A DNA stretch of 64,000 nucleotides from JASLDZ01 sp038226305 (GCA_038226305.1 JBBRQN010000001.1:62001-126000), one strand, 5' to 3'. Shown: positions 1 through 8,794, counted from the first letter of the stretch. Numbers and translations are program-made. The notes: generated by a model from the sequence alone, not told the origin.

Positions 1-1
1 A

Positions 2-1237
2 AAAGCCGGATGGCGATTGCAGGCCTGGGTGCTGACGTCCGACCTGGTCAACCGCTCGGTCTCCACGGCGCTCAACCGGGCGACGACGACCCCGGCCAAC
101 GACCAGTACGCCACGCCCGCCACCGGCTGGGGCTTGAACGCCGCCATCCGTACGGGCGGCACGGACCGATCCCTCGAGGTCGGGGCCGACCTGCGCGGCT
201 CGGACGGGGAAAGCCGCGAGCGCTTCCGCTATCTCGCCGGGGCCTTCACGCGCACCCGGGCGGCGGGCGGCGCCGAGCTCGTGGGCGGGCTCTATGCCGA
301 GGGGCAGCTGAAGCGCGGTCCCTGGCTGCTGGCGCTGGGCGCGCGGGCCGATGGGTTCTCGACCTACGACGCCCACCGCACGGAACGCGACGCCGTGACC
401 GGCGCCACAACGCTCGACCTGCGCCAGAATGGCCGCTCCGGCCTCGTCCCGACGGGCCGGGTGGGTCTGCGTCGAGACGTGGCTGCGGTGGAGGGCGGGT
501 TCCTTCGCGCCGCGGCCTACACGGGCTTTCGCGTACCGACCCTGAACGAACTGCACCGCCCCTTCCGCGTGGGCAATGACGTCACGGAAGCCAACGCGGC
601 GCTGAAGCCCGAGCGGCTGTACGGGGCCGAATTCGGCGGCGGCATCGAGCGCGCGCGGTCGAGCCTGACGGCAGCCGTGTTCGCAAACCGGCTGGACGAC
701 GCGATCACCAACGTCACGCAACGGGCCGGGCCGTTCACCGACCCGGTGGCAGGTGTGATTCCGGCTGGCGGCGTGCTGCGACGGCGGATGAACGCCGGGC
801 GCATCGATGCCTATGGCCTGGAAGCCGACGGCCGCACGCGGCTGGGGGCGTTCGAGCTCTCGGCCGCCCTGGCCTACACCATTGCCCGGGCGGACGGGGG
901 CGATGTCGCGCCGCAGCTCACCGGCCTGCGCCCGGCGCAGACGCCGCGACTCACGGCGACCTCCGCCCTGCGCTGGGCCCCCTCGGATCACCTGAGCCTG
1001 TCCGGCAACCTGCGCTATGAGACCGCCCGGTTCGACGACGACCAGAACCTGCGTCGCCTCGCGCCGGCTCTGACGGCCAACGCCCGGGCCGAGTGGCGAT
1101 TCGCGCCCCGGCTGGCGCTCGTCGTCGCAATCGACAATTTGGCCGACATCGACGTGCAGACCGGCCGGACCGCCGACGGCGTCGTCAGCTACGCCCCGCC
1201 GCGCACGGTGCGATTCGAATTGCACGCCGGGCTCTAG
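2..1237 (+). CDS. TonB-dependent receptor, C-terminal part (5' end cut by window edge)
   Basis: The reading frame is open to the left edge, so only the last 411 residues are present. They show the alternating short-strand pattern of an outer-membrane beta-barrel. The stretch with RVPTLNELHRPFRVGN followed by ANAALKPER is the hallmark of siderophore- and metal-type TonB-dependent receptors, where 'FRxPTLNEL' precedes 'NPxLKPE'. The plug domain and TonB box must lie upstream of the window. The end, PRTVRFELHAGL, fits a final barrel strand, although the last residue is Leu rather than the usual Phe. Such receptors import iron complexes, vitamin B12 or sugars using energy from ExbB-ExbD-TonB, and one such set is encoded at 31.5-33.6 kb. 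The substrate cannot be told from this fragment. Confidence 0.85.
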   Translation, partial: KAGWRLQAWVLTSDLVNRSVSTALNRATTTPANDQYATPATGWGLNAAIRTGGTDRSLEVGADLRGSDGESRERFRYLAGAFTRTRAAGGAELVGGLYAEGQLKRGPWLLALGARADGFSTYDAHRTERDAVTGATTLDLRQNGRSGLVPTGRVGLRRDVAAVEGGFLRAAAYTGFRVPTLNELHRPFRVGNDVTEANAALKPERLYGAEFGGGIERARSSLTAAVFANRLDDAITNVTQRAGPFTDPVAGVIPAGGVLRRRMNAGRIDAYGLEADGRTRLGAFELSAALAYTIARADGGDVAPQLTGLRPAQTPRLTATSALRWAPSDHLSLSGNLRYETARFDDDQNLRRLAPALTANARAEWRFAPRLALVVAIDNLADIDVQTGRTADGVVSYAPPRTVRFELHAGL

Positions 1238-1264
1238 CGGAAAGACGAAAGCCAAAAGCGGGCG

Positions 1265-1339
1265 TGGTGGGTTGGCTGGGGTTCGAACCCAGGACCATTC
1301 GATTAAAAGTCGAATGCTCTACCACTGAGCTACCAACCC
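1265..1339 (-). tRNA. tRNA-Lys (anticodon TTT)
   Basis: On the minus strand the gene begins GGGTTGGTAGCTCAG. The 7-bp acceptor GGGTTGG pairs with CCAACCC. The anticodon loop is CTTTTAA inside the stem TTCGA/TCGAA, giving anticodon UUU. The T arm carries GGTTCGAACCC. The 3' CCA is encoded. The gene lies between the receptor and a rightward gene and is transcribed against both. Confidence 0.97.
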
Positions 1340-1498
1340 GTTTTCACACGGTGCCCGCGAAGAGCGGCTCGTTTAGCGGCCCGCGCGGTGCGGCTCAATC
1401 GCTTCGTGTCTTCTGCCACGCTTGAACTCCGGTCGATGAGCGGGCAATCGTGCTATCATTGCATCGGTCCTGAAATGTTTGGCGGAGTCCTGAGGCCC

Positions 1499-2482
1499 AT
1501 GAGCACGATTTCCCGGGTGATCGGCGGAGCGTGTTTCGGTGTCGCCTGCATCGTGGCGGGTGCCGCCGGTGCGCAGAGCGATCCGTGGGCCACCAGGCCG
1601 TTGATCGGTGGCACGGGCACCTGGAAGCAGAATGCCGACGCCGGCGTTCAATCCACGATGAACAACGCGAGCGCCGCCGCCCAGAAGGGCGCGACGGCAG
1701 CTTCCAAAGTCGGCACGGACGGCATGCGGGCGACCAGCTATGGCGTCGCGCACCCGGGCGAAGTCGCTGCCAAGAGTGCTAAGGCCTCTGGCCAGGGCTA
1801 CGAAGAGGCCCGGGCCGGCTTCATGGATGCAGCCGAATCGCCGATGCGCGACCTGAACCTGATGCAGAAGCAGATTCCGGCTGTTCTCCTCGCCGCCGAA
1901 GCGCAGCCCTACAGCACGGCCGGGCTGGAAAGCTGCAAGCTGATCACCGACCAGGTGGTCGCCCTCGACCTCGCACTCGGCCCGGATGTGGACACGCCCA
2001 ACATCGAAAAGGTGCGCGACAGCTACGCTAGAAGCGCGACCTTCGTGGCCGAGGTGACCCTTTCGGCCGTGAAGGATGCGACCACCAAGTTCCTGCCCGG
2101 ACGCAGCACCATCCGCCGGATCAGCGGTGCCAACCGCTACGATCGCGACGTGAAGAACGCGATTCTGGCGGGGGCCGTGCGGCGTGGTTTCCTCAAGGCG
2201 TTCGGCATGATGCACGACTGCGGCTGGCCCGCGTCGCCTATCAGCTTCCAGCCCGTGAATGCGCAGCCCGCCGATTCGCTGGGCGGCGTTCGCACGACGC
2301 AGGCGCAGACCATCGCCTCCGGCCCGATGGTCGTCACCGTTTCCACGGTTTCGGTCGATCCCGCCGGTGCGGACGATGCGGCGGTCGTTGCGACCCAGCG
2401 CCCGCGCCTCGGCTTCGCGGCTTCGCCGGAGCAGGAGCACGCCGGGGCCTGGGCCATCGGGCGTCCGCGCTCCGCGCGCTGA
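1499..2482 (+). CDS. secreted protein of unknown function
   Basis: The product is 327 residues. The frame is open further upstream, but ATG 1499 is chosen because it begins a good Sec signal peptide: a basic start (MSTISR), a hydrophobic core to about residue 21, then AGA before the mature chain AQSDPWATRP. The mature part has an Ala/Lys-rich helical stretch (about residues 45-105) and a more globular region with two cysteines (LESCKL, MHDCGW) that could form a disulfide in the periplasm. The last 90 residues are rich in Ala, Val and Thr. I recognise no domain. It ends 2 bases from the convergent tgt stop. Probably a periplasmic protein of this lineage. Confidence 0.6.
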   Translation: MSTISRVIGGACFGVACIVAGAAGAQSDPWATRPLIGGTGTWKQNADAGVQSTMNNASAAAQKGATAASKVGTDGMRATSYGVAHPGEVAAKSAKASGQGYEEARAGFMDAAESPMRDLNLMQKQIPAVLLAAEAQPYSTAGLESCKLITDQVVALDLALGPDVDTPNIEKVRDSYARSATFVAEVTLSAVKDATTKFLPGRSTIRRISGANRYDRDVKNAILAGAVRRGFLKAFGMMHDCGWPASPISFQPVNAQPADSLGGVRTTQAQTIASGPMVVTVSTVSVDPAGADDAAVVATQRPRLGFAASPEQEHAGAWAIGRPRSAR

Positions 2483-2484
2483 AG

Positions 2485-3606
2485 CTAACCCCGGGGCGGC
2501 GCCTGCCGGTCGTGGAAAGCGCGGCGGAAGGCTTCGAACCGCCCCCCCGCGATGGCTTCCCGCATCCCGTCCGTCAGCTCGGCGAAGTGGGCCAGGTTGT
2601 GCCAGGAGAGCAGTACCTGCCCGAGGATCTCGCCCGACCGCACGAGGTGGTGCAGGTAGGCCTTTGAATAGTCACGGCTGGCGGGGCACGCGCTCGTGTC
2701 GTCCAGCGGCGTTTCGTCCTCGGCGAACCGGGCGTTCTTCAGATTGATCGGTCCGCTCGGCGTCCACGCCTGCCCGTGTCGGCCCGAGCGGGTGGGCAGC
2801 ACGCAGTCGAACATGTCGACGCCCCGCGCCACGGCCTCTACGAGATCGATCGGCTTGCCGACGCCCATCAAATAGCGCGGCCGATCCGTCGGCAGGAGCA
2901 AGGGGGCGTAGTCCAGCACCTCGCACATGGCGGCGTGGCCCTCGCCCACCGCCAGCCCGCCTATGGCGTAGCCGTCGAAGCCGGTCTCCTGCAGCCGTGC
3001 CGACGACTCGCGACGCAGGGCCTCGAACGTCGAACCCTGCTGGATGCCAAACAGTGCCTGCCGGTCGCGGGTGCCGAAGGCGGCCTTGGAGCGCACGCCC
3101 CAGCGGCTGGACAGCTCCATAGCCTCGCGCGCCCGCAGCTCTTCGGCAGGCCAGCCGACGCATTCATCGAGCTGCATCACGATGTCCGAGCCCAGCAAGT
3201 CTGCCTGGATCTCGATGGACCGCTCGGGGCTCAACACATGGCGCGATCCGTCGAGGTGAGACTGGAAGGTCACCGCCTCCTCGCTCATCTTCCGGATGCC
3301 GGAGAGCGACATCACCTGGAAGCCGCCCGAGTCCGTAAGGATCGGTCCGTCCCACCCCATGAAGCGGTGCAGCCCTCCCAAACGCGCCACCCGCTCCGCC
3401 GTCGGGCGCAGCATGAGGTGATAGGTGTTGCCCAGGATGATGTCGGCGCCCGTGCTGCGAACCTGACCGGCCGTCAGCGCTTTCACCGTGCCAGCCGTGC
3501 CCACGGGCATGAAGGCGGGGGTGCGGATCTCGCCGCGCGGCGTTGCGAGCACGGCGCTTCGGGCCTCACCATCCGTGGCTAAAAGCTTGAAGGGAAACGC
3601 ACTCAT
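2485..3606 (-). CDS. tgt: tRNA-guanine(34) transglycosylase
   Basis: Exchanges guanine 34 for preQ1 in tRNAs with GUN anticodons, an early step of queuosine synthesis. The product is 373 residues, normal for bacterial Tgt. TDSGGFQV near residue 92 carries the general-base Asp, and MFDCVLPTR near residue 265 carries the catalytic Asp nucleophile. The ATG at 3606 overlaps the queA stop as ATGA, so the two are probably translationally coupled; an in-frame start 18 bases upstream is less likely. Oddity: the usual zinc motif CxCxxC is SxCxxS here (SACPAS), although the fourth ligand, His in SWHNLAHF, is kept. The assignment is secure from the other motifs; metal binding is in doubt. Confidence 0.95.
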   Translation of the reverse strand: MSAFPFKLLATDGEARSAVLATPRGEIRTPAFMPVGTAGTVKALTAGQVRSTGADIILGNTYHLMLRPTAERVARLGGLHRFMGWDGPILTDSGGFQVMSLSGIRKMSEEAVTFQSHLDGSRHVLSPERSIEIQADLLGSDIVMQLDECVGWPAEELRAREAMELSSRWGVRSKAAFGTRDRQALFGIQQGSTFEALRRESSARLQETGFDGYAIGGLAVGEGHAAMCEVLDYAPLLLPTDRPRYLMGVGKPIDLVEAVARGVDMFDCVLPTRSGRHGQAWTPSGPINLKNARFAEDETPLDDTSACPASRDYSKAYLHHLVRSGEILGQVLLSWHNLAHFAELTDGMREAIAGGRFEAFRRAFHDRQAPPRG

Positions 3607-4682
3607 GAGCTTTGCCTGAACCACAGGGAGGCATCGCCATAGGAGTAGAAGCGGTAACCGCTCTCCAGCGCGTGGCGATAGCCCGCCTGCATCGCCTCAA
3701 GGCCCGCGAACGCCGCCACCAGCATCAGAAGCGTCGAGCGAGGCAGGTGGAAGTTCGTGATCAGCGCATCGGCCGTTCGCACCCGGACTGGGCCGCCCGG
3801 GCGGATGAAGATGTCGGTCGCGCCACTGAAGGGCCGAACCACCCCGTCTGAATCGGCAGCGCTTTCCAGGAGGCGCAGGGGCGTGGTGCCCACGCAGACG
3901 ATGCGCCCGCCCGCAGCCCGCACCGCAGCGATCCGGTCGGCGGCGGCCTCGCTCACCTCGCCCGTCTCGGCATGCATGCGGTGGCCTTCGATGGTGTCGC
4001 TCTTCACCGGCAGGAAGGTGCCCGCGCCCACATGCAGGGTAACGTTCTGGATCGCGACGCCGCGTGTGGCCAGGGAGGCCAGAAGCTCCGGCGTGAAGTG
4101 CAGGCCGGCGGTGGGGGCCGCGACGGAGCCGGGGTCGTGCGCGAAGAGGGTCTGGTAGTCGCTCAGATCGGCGGCGTCCGGCGCGCGCTTGCCGGCGATG
4201 TAGGGTGGCAGGGGCATGCTGCCCTCGGCCTCGATGGCGGCGTCCAGCGCTGAGCCGCAGCGATCGAAGGCCAGGAACACCTCACCTGCTTCCCCCCGGC
4301 TTTCCACGCGGGCGTGCAGGCTTCCGAAGGCGATGGCGTCTCCGGCGATGAGGCGGCGGGCGGGCTTGGCGAAGGCTGCCCACCGGTCGGGCGCGAGCCT
4401 CTGGTGCAGGGTGATCTCTACACCCGCCAGCGCCCCGTCCCGATCTCGCACGCCCTTCAGCCGGGCGGCGACGACGCGACTGTCGTTGACGACCAACAGG
4501 TCTCCGGGCCTCAGCACGCCCGGCAGGTCGCGCATGGTGAGGTCATCGAAGGCCGCGCGATCCGGCTCGCCGTCGCGGTAGACCATCAGGCGCGAGGCAT
4601 CACGCGGCGCTGAGGGGCGCAGCGCGATGCGGTCTGGCGGCAGGTCGAAGTCGAAGTCGGCGAGGCTGAGGCGCGCAGCCAC
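3603..4682 (-). CDS. queA: S-adenosylmethionine:tRNA ribosyltransferase-isomerase
   Basis: QueA transfers and rearranges the ribosyl part of SAM onto preQ1-modified tRNA, giving epoxyqueuosine, the step after Tgt. The 359-residue product has the family's typical N-terminus (FDFDLPPDRIALRPSAPRD), the GDLLVVNDSRVVAARL segment and the C-terminal TADALITNFHLPRSTLLMLVAAFAG block. It reads through cleanly at normal length. It lies 13 bases downstream of the cyclophilin gene and overlaps tgt by 4 bases (ATGA), so the three are likely one operon. The enzymes needed to make preQ1 are not in this window. Confidence 0.96.
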   Translation of the reverse strand: MAARLSLADFDFDLPPDRIALRPSAPRDASRLMVYRDGEPDRAAFDDLTMRDLPGVLRPGDLLVVNDSRVVAARLKGVRDRDGALAGVEITLHQRLAPDRWAAFAKPARRLIAGDAIAFGSLHARVESRGEAGEVFLAFDRCGSALDAAIEAEGSMPLPPYIAGKRAPDAADLSDYQTLFAHDPGSVAAPTAGLHFTPELLASLATRGVAIQNVTLHVGAGTFLPVKSDTIEGHRMHAETGEVSEAAADRIAAVRAAGGRIVCVGTTPLRLLESAADSDGVVRPFSGATDIFIRPGGPVRVRTADALITNFHLPRSTLLMLVAAFAGLEAMQAGYRHALESGYRFYSYGDASLWFRQSS

Positions 4683-4695
4683 GTCCGGGGCGGGA

Positions 4696-5163
4696 TCAGG
4701 CGTCGGCGGCGACCTTCACGGTGGTGATGCGGCCGGGGGCGGCGGGCGGCTCGCCCTTGGGCAGGGCATCGACCGCATCCATGCCGGCGACCACTTCGCC
4801 CCACACGGTGTACTGGTTGTCGAGGAAGCGCGCGTCGTCGAGGCAGATGAAGAACTGGCTGTTGGCCGAGTCCGGGTGCGGCGTACGCGCCATCGAGCAG
4901 ACGCCGCGCACATGCGCTTCGCTGGAGAATTCGGCCTTCAGGTTCGGCTTGTCGCTGCCGCCACGCCCGGTGCCGGCGGGATCGCCGCCCTGCGCCATGA
5001 AGCCCGGGATCACGCGGTGGAAGGTGACGCCGTCGTAGAAGCCCTCGCGTACGAGCTCCTTGATGCGGGCCACGTGATTCGGCGCGAGGTCGGGGCGCAG
5101 GCGGATCGTCACCTCGCCCGCGGGCAGGGTCATGATCAGCGTGTTCTCGGGTTCGTCGGCCAT
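4696..5163 (-). CDS. cyclophilin-type peptidyl-prolyl cis-trans isomerase
   Basis: Catalyses cis-trans isomerisation of X-Pro bonds. The start at 5163 (MADEPENTLIMTL) gives 155 residues, the size of a single-domain cytoplasmic cyclophilin; a frame extending 15 codons further upstream has no cyclophilin-like sequence. The active-site segment FHRVIPGFMAQGGDP is at residues 48-62, with the catalytic Arg at 50, followed by NSQFFICLDD. There is no signal peptide, so it should act in the cytoplasm. It is the first gene of a leftward group with queA and tgt, an arrangement found in many alphaproteobacteria. It resembles PpiB, but I leave the symbol open. Confidence 0.93.
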   Translation of the reverse strand: MADEPENTLIMTLPAGEVTIRLRPDLAPNHVARIKELVREGFYDGVTFHRVIPGFMAQGGDPAGTGRGGSDKPNLKAEFSSEAHVRGVCSMARTPHPDSANSQFFICLDDARFLDNQYTVWGEVVAGMDAVDALPKGEPPAAPGRITTVKVAADA

Positions 5164-5286
5164 AGGGGAAATCGCCTCGACTTTTCGTTGAGCGCGCCTT
5201 CTAGACAACGGGAGCGGCGCGCGCCAGCGGAGTTGCGGGCGGCTGGCTCAACGCGGCGTTAACCATGCACCCGGCAAAACCTGCCC

Positions 5287-6123
5287 ATGAGCGTGGCGGC
5301 GATCGGTCTGGCGAGCGGGGTGGAGCAGGCGGTGCGCGCCGCGGCGGCCGCCACCGGCGTCGACTTCACCTTCCTGCTCTCCACGGCCAAGCGCGAGAGC
5401 GGCTACAACCCACTGGCGCGCGCGGGCACGTCGTCGGCGGCGGGGCTGTTCCAGTTCCTCGATCAGACGTGGCTGGGGGCCATGAAGCGCCACGGGTCTA
5501 GCCACGGCTATGCCCGCTACGCAGACTTGATCCAGCAGGGAATCGACGGGCGCTACTCCGTCGCCGGAGACGAGGCCAAGCGGGCGGTGATGGAACTGCG
5601 CTTCGATCCGCACGCCTCGGCCATCATGGCTGGCGAGCTCACGGCCGAGCACGCGGCCTACCTGCGGGGGCGGGTCGGGCGCGAGCCGACGGGCGGCGAA
5701 CTCTATGCGGCGCATTTTCTCGGCCCCCAGGGATCGGCCCGGCTGATCGAGGCGGCCGCGTCGTCGCCGGGCGTCAGCGCGGCGTCGCTGTTTCCCGATG
5801 CGGCGGCGGCCAATCGGGGGGTGTTCTTCCACGATGGCCAGGCGCTGAGCGCCGGGCAGGTCTACGCCAACCTGAGCCGGACGGGCGGCACCGATCTTTC
5901 GGCCCTCGGCACCCGGTCGCAGGGCGATCCCGGTCAGGGCGCGTTCGCCACCTATGCGGGGGCCGGGCGGATCGAGCGACGGCTGGAGCAGGCCATGCTC
6001 GTGCAGATGATCCTGGGTTCCGGCCAAGGTCAGGGCGGTGGATCGAGCGGAAGCGCCGCGGGCTCGCTGCTGTCGGCCCAACTTCTCGGCGCGCTGTCTG
6101 CCGCCAAAACGGACGCGCCCTGA
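5287..6123 (+). CDS. lytic transglycosylase-like (SLT) domain protein
   Basis: The product is 278 residues. An SLT-type core lies at about residues 12-75: TAKRESGYNPLARAG with the probable catalytic Glu at 37, then SSAAGLFQFLDQTWL. This matches the E-S-G...A-x-G-L-x-Q-F pattern of goose-lysozyme-like lytic transglycosylases, which cleave peptidoglycan to make room for envelope structures. No signal peptide or membrane segment is visible, so export would need another route, as in flagellar transglycosylases; that link is only a suggestion. The last 60 residues are Gly/Ser/Gln-rich and low in complexity. It stands alone, divergent from the cyclophilin gene. Confidence 0.8.
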   Translation: MSVAAIGLASGVEQAVRAAAAATGVDFTFLLSTAKRESGYNPLARAGTSSAAGLFQFLDQTWLGAMKRHGSSHGYARYADLIQQGIDGRYSVAGDEAKRAVMELRFDPHASAIMAGELTAEHAAYLRGRVGREPTGGELYAAHFLGPQGSARLIEAAASSPGVSAASLFPDAAAANRGVFFHDGQALSAGQVYANLSRTGGTDLSALGTRSQGDPGQGAFATYAGAGRIERRLEQAMLVQMILGSGQGQGGGSSGSAAGSLLSAQLLGALSAAKTDAP

Positions 6124-6201
6124 AGGGGCTCTGGTAAACCGGCGTTAACGACGTAGCGCCCAAGCTCCGGCTAACTTCGCCCGCCTTTCAGGATCGCCGC
6201 A

Positions 6202-7380
6202 ATGACCGCGCAAGAGCCTTCGCGCACCGCGTTCTCGGCGGAGGACATCCGCCAGCTGGTCCGTGGCCCGACCGATGAGGAGCGCGCCGCCGTGGCGCAC
6301 CGCCTCTGTCGCCGCATCGAGCGAGACCTGACCCCTGATGAGCGGGAGGCGGCGCAGGAGGTCCTGCGGCTCATGTCTCTCGACGCGGCCGAGATGGTGC
6401 GTCGCGCCCTGGCAGTCACCCTGAAGTCGTCGGATTGCCTGCCGCACGATGTGGCCATGCGCCTGGCGCGCGACATCGATTCCATCGCCGCCCCGGTCCT
6501 CGCCTTCTCGCCCGCCTTCACCGATGAAGACCTGGCCGAGATCGTGCGGGTTTCGGGCGAGGCGAAGCAGGTGGCCGTGGCCGACCGCTCCGTGATCGGC
6601 GCCCCCGTGGCCTTGGCCCTGGCCGAGCATGGCAGCGCCGCGGCCGTGCAGCGCTGCATCTCCAACGACAATGCGGCCTTCGGGGACGAAGCCTTTGCAG
6701 GCGTTCTCGAGCGCTTCGCCGACAACCCGGCGATCACCGCCGGAATGGTCTATCGCCGCGCTCTGCCGCTTTCGATCTCCGAGCGGCTCGTGCATCTGGT
6801 GACGGAGGAGGCGCGCCGGCACCTCGTCGATCACCATCAGCTTTCCCCGGAGACCGCCCTTCGCGTGGCGCTGGGCGCGCGCGAGCGGGCGACCGTCGAT
6901 CTGGTGGATCAGGCGGCCCGCACCTCCGATCTCAAGGCCTTCTGCGCCCACCTGCACCGCCAGGAACGCCTCACCGCTTCGCTTCTTTTGCGAGCTGTCG
7001 CGCAGGGTTGCGCCGATTTCTTCGAGTGGTCTCTGGCCGAGCTTGCCGGGGTGCCGCACCACCGGGCTTGGCTCCTGGTGCACGATGCCGGGCCCTTGGG
7101 CTTGCGTGCGCTTTACGAGCGGGCTGGCCTGCCCCCGCGCTTGTTGCCGGCGTTCCGCGCCGGTCTCGATGCGCACCGCAGCCTGCAGTCCGAAGGGGGC
7201 GTGCGCGATCCGCGCCGGTTCCAGCAACGCATGCTGGAGCGGTTCCTGACCCAGGCCAGCGCGGCCCCGAAGGAAGACGTGGACTACCTGCTCGACCGCC
7301 TGGACCGGCTGGACCGTTCCCTGCGCGAGCCGGTGAAGGCGGTGGAGCCGGCGCCTATCCGCCGTAGCGTCGCCGCCTGA
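6202..7380 (+). CDS. DUF2336 family protein
   Basis: The product is 392 residues, soluble and mostly helical. It has the DUF2336 signature segments: LPHDVAMRLARDIDSIAAPVLAFSP, then LAEIV and VADRSVI, and the repeated Asn-rich pattern CISNDNAAF. The family is common in alphaproteobacteria and has HEAT-like helical repeats; its function is not established. A second DUF2336 gene, more divergent, lies 2.2 kb away next to NAD kinase. The end PIRRSVAA closes a charged tail. The gene is 78 bases after the transglycosylase on the same strand and may be cotranscribed with it. Confidence 0.85.
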   Translation: MTAQEPSRTAFSAEDIRQLVRGPTDEERAAVAHRLCRRIERDLTPDEREAAQEVLRLMSLDAAEMVRRALAVTLKSSDCLPHDVAMRLARDIDSIAAPVLAFSPAFTDEDLAEIVRVSGEAKQVAVADRSVIGAPVALALAEHGSAAAVQRCISNDNAAFGDEAFAGVLERFADNPAITAGMVYRRALPLSISERLVHLVTEEARRHLVDHHQLSPETALRVALGARERATVDLVDQAARTSDLKAFCAHLHRQERLTASLLLRAVAQGCADFFEWSLAELAGVPHHRAWLLVHDAGPLGLRALYERAGLPPRLLPAFRAGLDAHRSLQSEGGVRDPRRFQQRMLERFLTQASAAPKEDVDYLLDRLDRLDRSLREPVKAVEPAPIRRSVAA

Positions 7381-7426
7381 TCCCAAGCGGCTTGCCCCGG
7401 TTCGGGGGGCTGGCCATAGCTTGGGG

Positions 7427-8197
7427 ATGACCCTGACCTCCGCGCCCGTCCGCCCGGCTGCGACGCTCCTGCTGCTGCGCGACAAGCCGGAGTTTCAGGT
7501 GCTGATGGTGCGTCGCCACCACCAGATCGACTTCGCAGGCGGGGCCCTTGTGTTTCCCGGTGGCAAGGTCGAGCCCGCCGATGCGCAGCTTTCGCCGAAC
7601 CAACTCGTGGGATCCGAAGGGCTGGATGCCGACGAGCGGGCCGCCCGCGTCGCCGCCGTGCGCGAAACGTTCGAGGAGTCGGGCGTTCTCCTCGCTGTGG
7701 ATGCGGCGGGGCGGGTGTGCCGGCCCAGTGCCGCGCTCGATGCCGCCAGGGCAGATCTGGCGGCGGGGGGGGCTTTCGCAGACAGCCTCACTGGCCTCGG
7801 CGTGCGCCTCGATCTGGATGCGCTGACGCCTTTCGCGCGGTGGATCGCGCCCGCGGTCGTGCCCAAGCGCTATGACACCCGGTTTTATCTGGCCCACGCG
7901 CCTGAGGATCAGCTCGCGGCAGGGGACGGCTCCGAGACTGTGGACGCAGAGTGGCTGGCCCCCAGCGAGGCGCTGCGCCTGGGTGAGGTTGGCGAACGCA
8001 CCGTGATCTTCCCCACGCGCATGAACCTGAAGCTTCTGGCTCAGAGCCATACGGCCGAGGGTGCGATCGCTGCGGCCCGCAAGCGCACGCTTGTGACCGT
8101 GGAGCCGCGCATCGTCGTTCGAGATGGAGAGCGGCTGCTGAGCCTGCCCGAAGACGCCGGCTACGGCCTCGTGGAAGAGCCGTTCGATTTCAGATAG
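7427..8197 (+). CDS. NUDIX hydrolase (insertion-type Nudix box)
   Basis: Hydrolyses a nucleoside diphosphate linked to another moiety; the substrate is unknown. ATG 7427 is preferred over a TTG two codons upstream. The product is 256 residues. The Nudix box is split: FPGGKVEPAD is followed by about 25 extra residues before AAVRETFEESGVLL, which supplies the RExxEExG core. This insertion is typical of the NUDT19/RP2-like group, many of which act on CoA derivatives. That is a guess by similarity. The 3' end overlaps the convergent Hpt gene by 37 bases. Confidence 0.9.
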   Translation: MTLTSAPVRPAATLLLLRDKPEFQVLMVRRHHQIDFAGGALVFPGGKVEPADAQLSPNQLVGSEGLDADERAARVAAVRETFEESGVLLAVDAAGRVCRPSAALDAARADLAAGGAFADSLTGLGVRLDLDALTPFARWIAPAVVPKRYDTRFYLAHAPEDQLAAGDGSETVDAEWLAPSEALRLGEVGERTVIFPTRMNLKLLAQSHTAEGAIAAARKRTLVTVEPRIVVRDGERLLSLPEDAGYGLVEEPFDFR

Positions 8198-8727
8198 TCG
8201 CCTACCCGCATCTCCAGCGCGTTGGCGAGGGCCAGACCTACGGGGTGCGAGGGATCACGGATACTGCCCCGCACGATGGCGCGGATGGCATCGATGTGGG
8301 CGTCGATGAGGAACAGCGGCGCGCCGACGCGACCCACCGGCTCGTCCATCAGCTTGCACAGGGAGCCCGCGACGCGGCTGATCAGCGGATATTCGTAGGT
8401 CGCGCCCAGGCCCTTCAGGTCATGGGCGTGCAGGTAGATGCGGTCCATGCCTTCGGCGGTCGGCCCGTCGCCCTTGATGGCCAGGCGGGCGGACTCCAGC
8501 TTGTCGATCTCGTCCTGAAGCCACTGGCCGAACTGGCCGGAGAGGCTCTTCAAAGCCTGCTCGGCGCGGGCCACGGCGGCCGCATCGACACCGCCGAACC
8601 GCGGACCCACTTTCATGCGCAGGGTGTTGGGCACGTGGATGAATTCGGCTTCGGGCGCGGTTACGGCCGCGGCGCTGTTGGAGCTGGTCAAGTGAGCGGC
8701 CCTTGGTGGCGTGCCGTGATTGGCCAC
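8161..8727 (-). CDS. histidine phosphotransfer (Hpt) domain protein
   Basis: The Hpt motif YLHAHDLKGLGATYEYP lies near residues 99-115, with the probable phospho-accepting His at 102. The helices on both sides (EQALKSLSGQFGQWLQDEIDKLE before, VAGSLCKLMD after) complete a four-helix bundle of about 110 residues. Such proteins relay phosphoryl groups between a hybrid kinase and a response regulator. No kinase or regulator lies in this window, so it is an orphan. The start is uncertain: GTG 8727 gives 188 residues, while an in-frame TTG would begin at TSSNSAAA. The first 35 residues look disordered. It overlaps the NUDIX gene tail to tail. Confidence 0.82.
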   Translation of the reverse strand: MANHGTPPRAAHLTSSNSAAAVTAPEAEFIHVPNTLRMKVGPRFGGVDAAAVARAEQALKSLSGQFGQWLQDEIDKLESARLAIKGDGPTAEGMDRIYLHAHDLKGLGATYEYPLISRVAGSLCKLMDEPVGRVGAPLFLIDAHIDAIRAIVRGSIRDPSHPVGLALANALEMRVGDYLKSNGSSTRP

Positions 8728-8794
8728 GGTCTTGTCAGGTTCACCCTCAGACTAGCGCCGCCGTCCTTAAGACTTGGTGCAGGCGGTCGCGTTT

